A stretch of DNA of 64,000 nt from Cryptomeria japonica (GCF_030272615.1 NC_081407.1:269857870-269921869), one strand, 5' to 3'. Numbered from the stretch's first letter, positions 32,757-46,115 are shown. Translations and numbers: made by a program. Notes: generated by a model not told the origin, from the letters alone.

Positions 32757-34773
32757 TGTTGTTGAATCCTCCTTTTGTTGCAATGATTTGTCCTTTGTTT
32801 GAATATTGGATGTGTGCTCACAAATTTAGCAACATAATGGTTTGGTATCTTCAAATTTTCTCAAGCTTGCATGGAAATGGTGTATGAGAGCTCAAGTATA
32901 GTCTAGATTGTGAATCCCAAGTTGCATAATGGAGAATGGAGAGTTATTTTAGTTAAGTGTTGGAATTGATCAAATGGAGGGATAGGATGCAACCAAAAGA
33001 TTCAAGGGATGTGAATGCTTAGGGTTCTCACACTCATTGTGACATTGACAAGTGTTAACCTTAGAGTGCTTGAGAGGATATGGAAGGTGAAGGATGTGAT
33101 GGATGGGGTGGAGGAAGATTTGCCATAAAGACATTTCTTTTCCACACACTCAAAGGGATTTGTGAGAATGGAATAAAGGAATTATTTATTCCTTGGAGGG
33201 GGCAAAGTGGAAAGAGACCCATGTGGGGTCCTTCCTAAAAAGTACCTAGCATTTAAGGTTGAGTTGGACATGGGTTGACTTTGGGGGCTAATCCTTAGGA
33301 TTAGAAATGTGCACATGTTTAAGGGGAATTATTATAAAAATAATAAAGGATTAAGGGACAAGTGAGAAATGTAGGAGGATGCAAATGGATGAGGGTAAAT
33401 AGGATTTTGAATTGTTTTTAATTTAAAATTGCAGGAAAGTGGAGATAAAGATTTAATTAAATAAACAACGGTATTTATTTAATTAATGGATGAGGTTCTA
33501 AGGGGTAGTGTTGGATAGATAAATTAATTAAATTAATTATCTTAGGAAATAAAGGAATAAAGATGATCAATTAAATTATAATTAATTATTTTAAAATTAA
33601 TAAAAATAGAATAATGGAAATAAAGTGATCAAACACAAGTGATAAATTTTAGGTGTCCACATTTTGTCACTCTTTGAGATGGTGTAGAAAGTAACATCAT
33701 TTCAAAGAAGATTAAGAAATAGAACTTAGAAGAAAATGGTTAGATTAGAGAAGATTCCCCAATCATTCAAAAGAATGACTAGGATGAAAGATGATGAGAG
33801 ATGAGGGATGAGGATGTCCTTTTGAGAGGACATGCAGGTTCAAGAGAACACAAGCGTGCTCTCAAAATGGATGAGATGATCCATGATGTAGGGATGTCTA
33901 TTGATGATGGACGGTAAAATGCATTACAGATATGATGGATTAGGATTATGATGTTGATGATGATGCTTAAATGGTGATGAAATGATGAAAATTATTAATG
34001 GATATACTAATAAGTTTATATTATGCAAGATGAAACTAAATGATAATGCAATAATATGGATGATAAGAGATAGATTAACAAGTCTATATTATGTAAGATG
34101 CTATGAAATAATAATGCAATGATATGGATAAATGCAATGGAGGATGAATGCAATGAAAGGTGAATGGAAGAAAAGTGGATTGAGAGACCATGTAAGTGAT
34201 GGGGGGATAAAAGAAGGAAGATGGGGAGAGAAAGATAAGATGGATGGATTAGAAAGATGAATAAATGGATGAGGGGAGATTGAGAATCATATGGTAATTG
34301 ACATGAAGTGAGCACTTATTTGGATTTAGCATTGTCTATGAGGCACCAAGGTATGAGAGACCAAGGTAATTTCAAAACCCATGCACATGATTGACTTAAC
34401 AAATAAAAAGGCTAGTCTAACATCTCACAAAGTTGTAGGAAACTTTGAGGGAAATGATGCTAGAAAAAACACAAGCAAAAGATATGCCCCAGTGTAACAA
34501 ATACAAGGATCTCATGAGGGAACAACATGGGACACATCAAGAAAACATGCACATGCAAAAAAGCAATACTATGCCCCTAGTTTCACCATTCATAACACAC
34601 CATGATATCATTACACTCCATTGTGATATTACTTATTTACTATTACTTTATTTAGTTAAAATACTTTAGCACTTGAATATGCTTTGAATGTATTTATCTT
34701 GATCTGATGAATGAATATGCAATCAATGTGATATTTTGAATATTTGAAGATGAAAATATATGATGTATATATA
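32757..34773 (-). mobile_element. 3' end of a Tat-like Gypsy element (LTR plus internal tail)
   Basis: On the minus strand the sequence CTCAAAGAGTGACAAAA runs straight into TGTGGACACC at 33661, as at the 3' end of the 16.3-kb element (CTCAAAGAGGGGCAAAA then TGTAGACACC). Upstream bases (TCTTCTTTGAAA) also match. The LTR therefore lies at about 32757-33661 (left edge uncertain) and the internal 3' region at 33678-34773. No coding sequence is visible in the internal part; a frame at 34016-34315 (-) is low-complexity. The element is cut by, or ends at, the Copia LTR starting near 34774. Confidence 0.65.
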
Positions 34774-36098
34774 TATATAGCAATGATAATGAAGGAAAAT
34801 TGAGAGGGGAGGTGAATTAGTTTTTACCAGATCAACAAACTTAATCACAAATACAGATTTGATAAACTACAACAATAAAAAAGATAAGAAAATTGACAAC
34901 ACAACACACAACACCAATATTTTGACGTGGAAAACCCAGTTAAGGGAAAAACCACGATGGGGACCTACCCACAATAAGATGATACTCTGTAGTAGTATGT
35001 GTAAATATTACAATGGGGGATGCACATGCATCCATGCACATTGCCTATAGATCACTACTCAAAGATAATAACCTAGAAGGCTACAACCCTCAGGGAAGTT
35101 TCACTAACTTACAATAGGATTTAGACTACAATCCAAAAGAATTGAACTACAATGTTAGCATCTCCAAATGCTTGATGATAGTTTCGGTTAAGCATAATTG
35201 TCTACTCTGCAACACTAATCTCTGTTCAATCACAATACTAAAAGATGAATCCTTGTTTGTACATACACCACTCTTTGATAATGCAGACACAATCTTGATA
35301 CCTAAATTACATGACAATATCACCTATTTGTACAATTCATCAACCTTGACAACAAGGTCAACTAAACCCTCAACTCACAATTACAAAATTTCATAATATG
35401 ATGCAAATATTGATCACCAAACCAATATAATGGTATATATAGCATAACATGGACCTAAATAAAATTCCCAAACATGCAACACCACCAAAAATCTTGCCAA
35501 GATCAACCACAACACACTACACCACCAAGAAAATCGTATAACATGAAGAACATCATCGGATAAGAAAAATCACCAATACCATGCACAAAAATCAATGTGG
35601 ATCATCAAAAAAAATAAGACATAATTAGGAAACACCATAAGCATGTTAGAATCATCAGAGATAGCTGCACCAACACCACTTATCAAATCTTCATCTGACA
35701 ATGTCTGGAAACTCAAGAACACTCAAACAACAACAACTATCACAAAGAAAGATAACTTGTGAATCATCAAATCATGAACCATCTGCAATGAAGATAAACA
35801 ATACCATCCCAAACAATCTCCCAAAGATTTAGATCAAGATCTGATCACACTAGAATATATCGGATGAAATATTGAACTCTGCAAAGCACTGCTCAGAAAA
35901 ATAAACTGCAAAACTGAATCATATGATATGATCAATTAAGCTTCTCGGATCACCAAAATCAATATAAAATAATATAATGATAGTAGAAATACTCCATACA
36001 CCAAAATAGGATCCCAACAAACCAATCTATAATCACCAAAGCAGGAATATATTGACATCAATGACAACAACATATCCTAGCAGCAACAATATCCAACA
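34774..36098 (-). repeat. 3' LTR of the old Copia element
   Basis: Right end ATATCCAACA followed by a purine tract (minus strand CCAAAGGGAGAGAT). Left part is related to 59696-60105. The left terminus is blurred by an AT microsatellite (34755-34773). The short frame 35142-35396 is a chance ORF. Confidence 0.8.
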
Positions 36099-36364
36099 AT
36101 CTCTCCCTTTGGCATTGATGGCAAGATATGAATGTGAAAAACAATCAATACAAAAAAAAAATCTCCAACAGACTCCCCCTAAGATCAAGTAGATAAAATA
36201 TTTTTTCACATGCTTCTCTCCCCCTTTGACAACAATGCCAAAGATCTCAAAACAAAATCCAAACTCTCTCCCTTAAAACACATAACCAAACTACTCCATC
36301 AAAGGAGAAACACCAACTTATCAATCCAGATAAAAGGAATAAGATTGTGAAGTCTAGTGGATTG
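36099..36364 (-). other. 3' untranslated region with multiple polypurine tracts
   Basis: On the minus strand: AAAGGGAGAGAT beside the LTR, plus further copies such as CTTAGGGGGAGTCTG, CAAAGGGGGAGAG and TTTTAAGGGAGAGAG. One serves as the plus-strand primer; the extra copies are typical of Sireviruses. Confidence 0.75.
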
Positions 36365-37565
36365 TGTTACTACTTATCAAATTGTCATTAGTTTTATATA
36401 CAAAGTCATTCTCTATTCTAGTCGATTAATATTACCAAATCATGCAGTCGGTACACACAGAGAAGTCGATATGTATAGTCTAGTTGGTTACAGAAGGAAA
36501 ACAGTCACAAAGCCCCGTATACACCGAGCTGTCTACCAAGTGATATTTCATGTCTACCGAGTAGTAAAGATAATACACTGAGTGAAACGTGTTACCAGAT
36601 TCATTGAACTTGGACACACATATGAAAACGTGTTACAAGATCGAGACACACAAAATCGTTATCATATTGGAAATTGCACATACAGATTCTGTATAATTTT
36701 GAGGTCATCTAACCAATGAAATATTTTGCATGGTTATTTATTCGAGAAATCATGTTTGTAAGATCGAAGCAATGAATCGGATCACTGACTTAAGAAGTCT
36801 ATTTATACAACATGAATTTAGGGTTAGAAAGAGAGATGTGAATGTGAGAAATGTGTGTGCATGTGCATATGAAGAAAGACTTATGTGATACATGAGAAAT
36901 CACAAGGCATTATGACTATTACAGAGACACAGAGGTCACCGAGAAGGTTATCAGAGAATAGTCAAGGAACAGAGTAAACAAAAGGGTTTACCGAGTTACT
37001 TTATGAGTTACCGAGGTATGCTATAGGCAAGGTAATCTTATTTTGAGCACATAGAATCTGCTACAGCATTTCAGATGTAAAGTTGCAGATATTTGTATTG
37101 ATTCTATTGTAATATTTTGAAGTTGTAAGAGAAACCTTTAATAGGGTAAAAGACTCTAACCAAGTCTATAAATTGTAAATCCTTTAACCAGGTGCTACAC
37201 TTATATAGTGTTGTAAAATCCTTTAGCAAGGTAGATCTAACTGATCTTAATACTCCTAATAAGGTAAGCTATTAGAAATACCTAAATGTAGCTCTAACCG
37301 AGCACTCTTTATTATTGCAGTAGTGAAGTTGTGGGTGCCATCCCCACCATAGTTTTTCTCTCTAACCAAGAGTTTCTATGTGACCAAAATATATGTGTTA
37401 TGGAGTGAATCATGTATGAATGTTATCAGTTGATTATAGTGTTATTTTATGTTACTGCACTATTCTGTTTATGTATAACAGTAAGGCTATTACAAAAGAA
37501 AATTTTTGGAGTACTGATTCACCCCTCCCCTCTCAGTACATTAGCTTTCCATATTGGGCCTAACA
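36365..37565 (+). repeat. 5' LTR of the pol-less element
   Basis: TGTTACTACTTATCAAATTG...TTGGGCCTAACA, 1,201 bp. Near its end is GATTCACCCCTCCCCTCTCA (37516-37535), the motif shared with other Copia LTRs here. Frames at its start and end (36357-36581 and 37412 onward) are LTR-derived. Confidence 0.92.
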
Positions 37566-37567
37566 AT

Positions 37568-37586
37568 TGGTATCAGAGCTTGAATC
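37568..37586 (+). other. Primer binding site of the pol-less element
   Basis: TGGTATCAGAGCTTGAATC, two bases inside the LTR, is the standard initiator-Met tRNA complement of Copia elements. Confidence 0.9.
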
Positions 37587-37627
37587 TTGGAAAAGGGTTT
37601 AACTACCTAAAGAGAAATATCTTATCA

Positions 37628-38978
37628 ATGGAAGGCTATAAACAATCTTGGAGGATTGTGTATCTACAAGAAGAGCTGGATAATGCAAATCAAGTGATTG
37701 TAGACATGCAAAGGCAAATGCAAAAATCTTTGAAATTAAGGAGAAGATTATCTAATGACTTGCAGGATTCTCAAGAGTTAGTGGAACAAATCGAGACATC
37801 ATCTGACAATAGTATATCTGAAGAAATTGAAGAAATGATTGGAATGTTGAAAGAAAAGAACAAAGCATTGGCTGATCAACTAAAAGCAATGAAAAGAGAA
37901 CATGAACATTTCAGTACACAGATGACTGAAAATCTAGATGCATTAAGGATAGCCGAGGATAAAGCAAGAGATCTACAAAGAGAGAAACAACAACTTGAAG
38001 TCTTAGTATCTGATAAGAATAATGAAATCATAAGGCTAACTGGTATTCAACAAAATCTGACAGATCAACTAGGTTATACACATCATGAAGCAAATCTGAA
38101 AGATGATGAGAATCAAGCATTGAAACTTGAAGTATCAAGGTTGAGCAATGAACTTGAAACATAAAAGAAATCCAAGGAAACACTAAAGAAGAGTTATGAA
38201 GCATCAAAGATGTTGGATAAGCAACTGAACACAAGACGACCCTACAAAGAAGAAGGACTCGGTTACAAAGGAAAAGACTCTATCGAGAAGGGAATCTACA
38301 CTACCGAGAGAGGAGAATCATCAAAACAAGATGGAAAAAGGAATAACATCAAAAGGAAGAAGCCTACTTGCTACTACTGTGGAAATCAAGGTCATACTGC
38401 CAATATGTGTCAAATCAGAAAAGGTAAGCAACTGAATACTACTAAGACCAATGGTTATTGTTACAATTGCAATAAATATGGTCACACATCTAATCAATGT
38501 AGGACAAAGTCTGTTAACAATTATCAGAAGGCAAAATTCAAGGGGTTTTGCAAAAACTGCAATAGATATGGACATAGTACCAAGAAGTGTTGGTTTAAGG
38601 AAAAGAACCACATATGGTCTGCACACCGAGCAAATACTAGAGGTTACCGAACTCACAGACCCTTACCGACAATATTCTGTAGTACCATGGGATTACAATA
38701 CAAGGATATGGTGTGAATGTTGTGGAAGATATGGACATATAAGTGCCAACTACTTTATAAGGTTTGGAATGAATAACCGAAGATCATGGAGAAATCCTGG
38801 TATGGCATGTTTTCATTGTCACAAAGCTGGACATTTAGCTGGAGATTGCAGAGATCAACCTAGAGAAGACATTAAGGAAATAAAAGAGAAATTAAAGATG
38901 ATTTGGAGAAAGAAGGAAATTGTGTCAAATGAAGATAGCACCTTACCTACCGAGTTAGGTGCTCCCACTCCAAATTAA
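37628..38978 (+). pseudogene. Gag-like protein with coiled coil and five CCHC knuckles
   Basis: ATG at 37628 is preferred to the earlier in-frame ATG at 37412, which lies in the LTR. The first 180 codons form a long predicted coiled coil (LQEELDNANQVIVDMQRQMQ onward). An in-frame TAA (38162-38164) and a frameshift near 38640 break the frame. Zinc knuckles: CYYCGNQGHTANMC, CYNCNKYGHTSNQC, CKNCNRYGHSTKKC, a decayed CECCGRYGHISANY (last Cys lost) and CFHCHKAGHLAGDC. The usual Copia Gag core before the coiled coil is missing. Such knuckles bind RNA; the protein could help package the transcript, but it is broken here. Confidence 0.8.
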
Positions 38979-39527
38979 TCGGTAAAGGTATGAAGGGACT
39001 GCATTCTCACAAGGTTAAATCTTAAAACAGTTCCTATCTAAGTATGTACTGAATTCAAAATCTGCATAGTAAGATGTAGGAGTAAGTTTGAAATTCTATC
39101 AAAATTTTTGAAGCACTTTACAGGAAAACTGTTAAGTCGGTGAATTTAGGAAGCTTGTCAAGTCGGTATATGAAGGAAATCTGGTTACTCGATTAAAGCA
39201 AAAAAAATGAAAGAAAGTTAAGTAAACTGAGTGCATTTAATGTCTTTGACCTAACTTGCACGGAGCTCGATAAGGTATTTTTGAGTACTTAAAAGGTTTT
39301 TCGCGGTCATTTTCATTCACCAAGTTTTCAAGAAGCAGAGCAGAGCGAATCAAGGTGATCAAACCATCTTCAAAGCAAAATCCAAGGTATTTACATCAAA
39401 TCTCATCGCATTGCTAAGCTAGTTTACCGTACTCATTAAGTTGTTATCTGCTGAGTGTGAAGCATCTGCTGTATGTTAAGTTCTCAAACCCTAAGGTTCC
39501 TGTGTCAATCTTTATCTGAAATAAAAA

Positions 39528-42500
39528 ATGGCATCTAAGATCCAAGACCCCATTGTTGTCACCAATGTAGAAAAGCCCTCACTAAAATACTCTATGACTC
39601 CCAAAATTGCATTTGAACCGGATGACAAGACTACTTTTTCACTCATCCCAGATCGAGTCTTGTTAGTTGAGGATGTGAGATTCTTCACAAAATGTTGTGT
39701 TGAAGAACTCGGTCATGTTGAGATCAAGGATGCATACAATGAATTGTGCACAGATGGTAAAATGGATAACAAGTATGAGCATATCAAAATCAAGGGATTG
39801 ACTAAAGCCCTAACCTATCCCAGTGTGTTCAAAACCCAGTGGGTCAAGTTTGTACTAAGTCGAGTGCATGATGATTTCATGTGGCTACAAGAGAAACCGT
39901 TTAAGATCACTAAAGAAATCATTCATATGATCACCGGTTACCCTATCTATGATCATGCCCGAGCACAGAAAATGATATCATAGAAGGAATTGATCAGTTT
40001 GACTGGAGTTGAATCAGATTACAGAGGTCTGAAGTTGAACAATGTTACTAATCCTGAACTCAAATTCGCCATCAGAGTAATTGGTTACTGTTTCTTCCAA
40101 TCGACAAGGGAAAATAGTGTACCCTGTGCAGCAGTGGACTTAGCATACAAAATTGTTAAGAAAGGCATGAAAGTTGACTTGTGTGAAGTGTTACTGAAGA
40201 ACTTGTTTGAAAATCTGAACACAATCAGGAAGCCGAAGAAGAACAACTCGGCAAACACTCTAAAATTTAGATCACTACTTGTGTGTATGTTTTTCTACTT
40301 TGAGAAGTTTTTTCCAACAGTTGGTAAAGTTGTTTGGGAACTACACCGACCAATCACCCATCAAATCAATGACTTCATCAAGAAGTTAGGTGATAACTTT
40401 AATGATATAATGGATGATTACTTCAGCAAATTCCAAGAGAAAATGCATAACAGGTACCGGATTCCACCACAGCTGGTAGAAAAATACAAAGATGAAATAT
40501 GTTTTGAGGTAGACACCGATTACTGCAATGTGAATGCTGTGGAACTGAGGACTCAATCTTTGTCACCTATGGGTTATGAGATTGATTTTGATATCACTCA
40601 ACAGCAAATCAATGCCTATCTGTCATCGCCAAGGCATACTACTGAGCTGAGGTATGGAACCTATGAAGAAAGGAAAGAAAAAGTAAAAATGAGCATTGTA
40701 GTACCTAAGGCTACAAGAAAAGCTACAAAGATGATTAAGTCATTAACTGAGAAATTTGGAGAAGAGTCTTCCTCCACACCTATCAAAGGAGTTCTAGCCA
40801 TCACCGAAGATGAGACAGAAGCCCAAGAAGCAGCCATAACACTTAGCACTGAATTGCCTAAGGGAAAAATGTTGAAAAGAAAGAAACAAGACACTTCAAT
40901 GGCTCTACCGACCCCTCCAACAAAGAGACCTAACACAAGGGCATCTGCTGCATCACCGAGTAAGAAACAAAAGACTATTGCCATTCCTAAGGTAACTAGA
41001 ACTTACAAGAAATCTACCCGGAGACTCATTTTGCCAAAAGAGTCGAGTGATACCAAATTTGAAGATGCAAATAAATTTTAGATTGTGAAAAGCAAGAAGG
41101 TAGATGTACATAGTGTAGAATTTTTTTGTAATAATCTAAAGGAATATGGTGTATTTGGTGGATTCGGATTTGTTAAATATGAATCCAGATCAGCTGATGA
41201 AAAGAGGCAAATTGAAGAAGCTATCATTTGTACACTTCTCAAATTCTGAGTGGTACCATTAGAAGTATGTAATTCTATTCCTAAGGAATTATATGCACAT
41301 ATTGAAACCAGATGGCAATATGCCCTAGACTCGGAGAAACAAATTAGAGAAACAAGTTTGGTGCATCTCTTTCCTGATATGTCGGTTGATGAAATAAAAG
41401 AACATTTGACAAACAACCAAACTCAATTTACAGTAAAACAGAAGGCCTTGAAATTGATGAATGGCCTGTATATAGAGGTAGAGAAGGAAACAAAGGAGCA
41501 ATGGAAGACCATCTTTCGAAGAAAGAATGCTGGTGAACAATCTACAGTGGAAATAGTCGATGTCACCGACCAAGAGCCTGATGTCACCGAGCAAGACCCT
41601 GCAGACACCATTCAAATAGATGAAGATATCATGGATGCAGAGGCACCTGAACAAGAAATGATAGAAGGCAATGCTTATGCAAAACTTGTCTCAAGTGAAT
41701 CTGTTTTGGAACAAGTTTAGCCTTACCCACCGATCAATCAACTTGCTGCAACCAAAGCTCCTTAGGCTACAAGAGAAGGCACCGAAGGTCAAAAGTCTAC
41801 AACAGAAGGTACTTCACAAGAACCAACCTCTCAAGCACCTTCTAGCACAAAAAATGTTACAACTGAGACACCAAGCACCGAGACACTACTGAGGCTAAAG
41901 AAACTGACAAAAGTGTTGTCTCTACCGAGCAACCTACCGAGGGTCCTCAAGCCTCTCAAGATATAGTAGTGGTTCACCCAGTGAAAGGTAAAGAAAAGAA
42001 ATTGAAAAAGCATACTTTCAAAATTGATTTATCAAAACCGATAGTGTTGCCCAATGTAGACATCTCCAAACTGAAAGGGCAAGCACTCAATGAATTCAGT
42101 GAACTGTGCAAAGCAAAGGCCGAATAGGAGAAGCAACTGGCCATACAGAGGAAGAATAAAGTACTTCAGAAGGTAAAAACCTTACTATCAAATATGCTAC
42201 CCTCAGCTACAGTATCAACCGATGCAGCCATCCATATTCAATTGGATGAACTCCTCAATCAGATTGAGACATCTGGTGTAGATGCATCCGAATACTTGAG
42301 CAAACTAAAAGACAAGGAGCTAACTACTAAAATGATAGAGGAAGTACATAAATCAATTGTTGTTGGCAAGGTAAAACTTGCCAAATTTATTGTTGAGTTG
42401 TCCCCTCAACTCAAGCACATTCTTTCGTTATTTCAGAAACTCTACACATTTTCTTTATTTCTTAAGGACATTAAGAATAAAATAGAAGCAATTGAGAAAG

Positions 42501-42826
42501 AGATCACAGATCTCTCAAATAAGTTGACCCCCGAGTCAAATTCAGTTCAAAACTTTTATACTAAGCTCCACCAACTCATGGCTCAACAATTGGAATTGAG
42601 GAATGAAGAACACAAGATCAGGATGGACATAATGACACTTCAAACATTATTCCTTCCTCATCTTTCATCCATTCAAGAACAACTAAACCGAGCCTCCTCT
42701 CTCTCTACTACAAAAGAAGGAAGCACTTTAGATGGCTTAATTTCATTATTGGCTGATATTAATGCACATAATTCTTTAATGGACAGTGTCAAGGATGCAC
42801 TTTCTGTTGCCCTCACTGATGCCTAG
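39528..42826 (+). pseudogene. Long second ORF of unknown function (env-like position)
   Basis: About 1,100 codons starting MASKIQDPIVVTNVEK, with in-frame stops at 39981, 41079, 41247, 41718, 41763 and about 42125 and one frameshift near 41885. The N-terminal 400 residues are globular (FFTKCCVEELGHVEIKDAY, FKITKEIIHMITGYP, later FYFEKFFPTVGKVVWELHRP) and recall the uncharacterised 'putative plant transposon protein' type of domain, though I cannot confirm it. The middle is acidic and Thr/Glu-rich (repeated TEQ, PTEG, TDQEP). The C-terminal 210 residues (42194-42826) look like coiled coil. No RT, protease or integrase motif. Sireviruses can carry an env-like ORF after pol; position and coiled coil fit that, by inference. 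Confidence 0.65.
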
Positions 42827-42888
42827 ACAAAGTACAAATCCATCTTTGATCAGTTGCCCCCTCCCAATGGTAACTAAATTTTGATGTT

Positions 42889-43194
42889 TGTCAAAAAGGG
42901 GGAGTATATCAGAGTATATCTATAGGAGTGTGTAGTATTCAAAGAATCAAACAACCGGAGTGTAGTATACAGGGGGAGTATACCGAGCAGTGAATTGAGC
43001 ATGAACAGAGGAAAGAACAATGATTACAGAGTTTTGTACAGCATATTGATATGGGGAGTATATTTGATTATACTATTTCAATGACTAATGTATATACTGC
43101 ATGTTTAGTCAATTTTGTAATGTATATAGATTTTTGAGTAATGACTTTGAAAGTAGTTTTGTCAAACATCTCAACTAATGTCAAAAGGGGAGAT
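42889..43194 (+). other. Cluster of four polypurine-tract-like motifs
   Basis: AAAAAGGGGGAGTATATC (about 42893), ACAGGGGGAGTATACC (about 42968), ATGGGGAGTATATTTG (about 43052) and TCAAAAGGGGAGAT directly before the LTR at 43195. Repetition of this tract before the 3' LTR is a Sirevirus signature and links this pol-less element to that group. Confidence 0.8.
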
Positions 43195-44409
43195 TGTTAC
43201 TACTTATCAAATTGCCATTAGTTTTATATACAAAGTCATTCTATATTCTAGTTGGTTAATATTACCGAATCATGCAGTCAGTACACACAGAGAAGTCGGT
43301 ATGTATAGTCTACTCGGTTACAAAAGGAAAACAGCCACAAAGCCCAGTATACACCGAGCTGTCTACCGAGTGATATTTCATGTCTACCGAGTAGTAAAGA
43401 TAATACACTGAGTTGATATACACCGAGTGCAATGTGTTACCAGATTCATTGAACTTGGACACACATATGAAAACATGTTACAAGATCGAGGCACACAGAA
43501 CCGTTATCACATTGGAAATTGCACATATAGATTTTGTATAATTTTGAGGTCATATAACCAATGAAATATTTTGCATGGTTATTTATTCGATAAATCATGT
43601 TTGTAAGATCGAAGCAATGAATCAGGTCACTGACTTAAGAAGTCTATTTATATAACATGAATTTAGGGTTAGAAAGAGAGATGTGAATGTGAGAAATGTG
43701 TGTGCATGTGCATATGAAGAAAGACTTATGTGATACATGAGAAATCACAAGGCATTATGACTGTTACAGAGACACAGAGGTCACTGAGAAGGTTATCAAA
43801 GAACAGTCAAGGAACAGAGTAAACAGAAGGGTTTACCGAGTTACTTTATGAGTTACCGAGGTATGCTATAGGCAAGGTAATCTTATTTTGGCACATAGAA
43901 TCTAGTACAACATTTCAAATTTAAAGTTGCAGATATTTGTATTGATTCTATTGTAATATTTTGAAGTTGTAAGAGAAACCTTTAACAGGGTAAAAGACTC
44001 TAACCAAGTCTATAAATTGTAAATCCTTTAACCAGGTGCTACACTTATATAATGTTATAAAATCCTTTAGCAAGGTAGATCTAACTGATCTTAATACTCC
44101 TAACAGGGTAAGCTATCAGAAATAGCTAAATGTAGCTCTAATCGAGCACTCTTTATTATTGCAGTAGTGAAGTTGTGGGTGCCATCCCCACCATAGTTTT
44201 TCTCTCTAACCAAGAGTTTCTGCGTGACCAAAATATATGTGTTATGGAGTGAATCATGTATGAATATTATCAGTTGATTATAGTTTTGTTTTATGTTACT
44301 GCACTATTCTATTTATGTATAACAGTAAGGTTATTACAAAAGAAAAATTTTGGAGTACTGATTCACCCCTCCCCTCTCAGTACATTAGCTTTCCATATTG
44401 GGCCTAACA
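43195..44409 (+). repeat. 3' LTR of the pol-less element
   Basis: 1,215 bp, TGTTACTACTTATCAAATTG...GGGCCTAACA. Similar to 36365-37565 with scattered changes and a short extra segment near 43413 (TTGATATACACCGAG). Frames at 43178-43411 and 44256-44444 are LTR-derived. Confidence 0.92.
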
Positions 44410-44430
44410 GATTGATGCAACTCAATGCAT

Positions 44431-45219
44431 CTAGTTCTCATTAGGAGGGGTGGATACCCCTAACTTATCTCTCAAGTAGACAAATGTATTTGCAAGAAAA
44501 GGCTTAGTGAAAATATCAACAATCTGTTCCTTTGTAGACACATATTCCAGCTTCACTTCCTCTTCACTGACTTTTTCTCTCAAACAATGATATTTGATTG
44601 ATACATGTTTAGTTGTTGAATGTTGCACCAGATTCTTTGACATGCTAATAGCACTAGAATTATCACAATATATGACAGTAGGCTCATCATAGATAACTCT
44701 GATATTGTTCAACATTTGCTTCATCCAAACTACCTAAGCGCAATTACTAGCAGTAGCAATGTACTCAACTTCAGAAGTAGATAAGTAAACTGAATCTTGT
44801 TTCTTACTAGCCCATGGAACCAATTTCTTACCTAAAAATAAAGCACCATTAGAGGTACTCTTCCGGTCATCAACATCACTAGCCCAATCAACATCATTGT
44901 AAGCACATAACATGAAATCATCATTCCTCGGATACCACAAACTATAATCCACAGTCCCCTTCAAGTATCTAAATATTTTCTTTACAACAGTGACATCACT
45001 CTCTTTCAGAACAACTTGATATCTAGCAGCCATACACATAGCATGCATAATATTTGACCTAGTCTGAGTAAGATATAACAGTTCACCAACCATAGATCTA
45101 TACAAATTCTGATTAGCTTGCAAAGACTCATCATTCTTATATAGTTTACAACTAGTCACCATAGGAGTTCCAACTTGTTTGGAGTCATCCAACCCAAACT
45201 TCTTTAGTAATTCCTTCAC
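44431..45219 (-). pseudogene. Copia RNase H region (old Copia element)
   Basis: Two frames (45219-44734 and 44724-44431) give the end of RT and RNase H: MVGELLYLTQTRSNIMHAM, KSTSNGALFLGKKLVPWASK, then YCDNSSAISMSKNLVQHSTT and the terminal DIFTKPF. Typical of plant Copia. A stop separates the two frames. The pol-less element inserted just beyond its 3' end. Confidence 0.88.
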
Positions 45220-45239
45220 ATATTTAGTTTTAGATATAA

Positions 45240-46115
45240 AAAATACCTTTTTCAGTCTATGAAATCTGCAAACCTAATACAAATTTCATCTCACCTATCA
45301 TAGACATCTCAAATTCTTTCTGCATATCACCGACAAACTTCATGCTCAAGTCATCATCTCCGCCAAAGATAATATCATCAACAAAGACTTCAACAATCAA
45401 TATGCTATCATTCTCAATCTTAAAATACAAATTATTATCAACAGTTCCTTTATTAAATCCTAATTTCAGCAAATACTTATTACCAATCTAGCATACCAGG
45501 CTCTAGGGGCTTGTTTCAATCCATAAAGAGCTTTCTTCAGTTTACATACCATGTCTCCATCATCTGATAATGAAAATCCATCAGGTTGCTCAATGTAGAC
45601 TTCTTCCTCGAGATCACCATTCAGAAAAGATAACTTGACATCCATCTGATACACTTTGAAATCTTTACAGGCAACATATGCAAGCAACAATCTACCAACT
45701 TCAAGTTTGGCTACTGGAGAAAAAGTCTCCTCATAATAAATTCCTTCTTTCTATGAATATCCTTTGCATACCAGTCTTTATTCCTGACAACTTCACTGGC
45801 TTCATTCAATTTGTTCCTGAATACCCATTTAATACCAATCACATTCTTATCTTTAGGTCTAGGCACAAGCTCTAATGTATTATTCTTTTCAATTTGACCT
45901 AATTCTTCTTCCATATCTCTCATCCAATTTTTATCTTTGCAAGCTTCAACAACATCTTTAGGTTCAATTTTAGAAATCAAACACACCTCTTTAGTAGATA
46001 GCCTTCTTCTAGTCATCACACCTTTATTCTTATCTCCAATAATCTGATTTTCAGAATGATTCAATCTTACATACCTCAGAGTCTTCTGATTGTTTTGATT
46101 TTTAGGTTCGTGCAC
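45240..46115 (-). pseudogene. Copia reverse transcriptase (old Copia element)
   Basis: Pieces at 46115-45711, 45690-45466 and 45472-45257. Motifs: [53 protein letters not shown] and the catalytic box FVDDIIFGG (Phe in place of the usual Tyr). Frameshifts near 45711 and 45470 destroy function. Confidence 0.9.

Larger units (their letters stand above)
36365..44409 (+). mobile_element. Pol-less Sirevirus-like LTR element, 8.0 kb
   Basis: LTRs 36365-37565 and 43195-44409; perfect TSD GATTG (36360-36364 and 44410-44414). It carries an initiator-Met-type primer site, a gag-like zinc-knuckle ORF, a second long decayed ORF and a cluster of purine tracts before the 3' LTR. I find no protease, integrase, RT or RNase H, so it is non-autonomous. 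It inserted into the 3' part of the old Copia element, in the opposite orientation. The LTRs differ by scattered substitutions and small indels. Confidence 0.9.
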
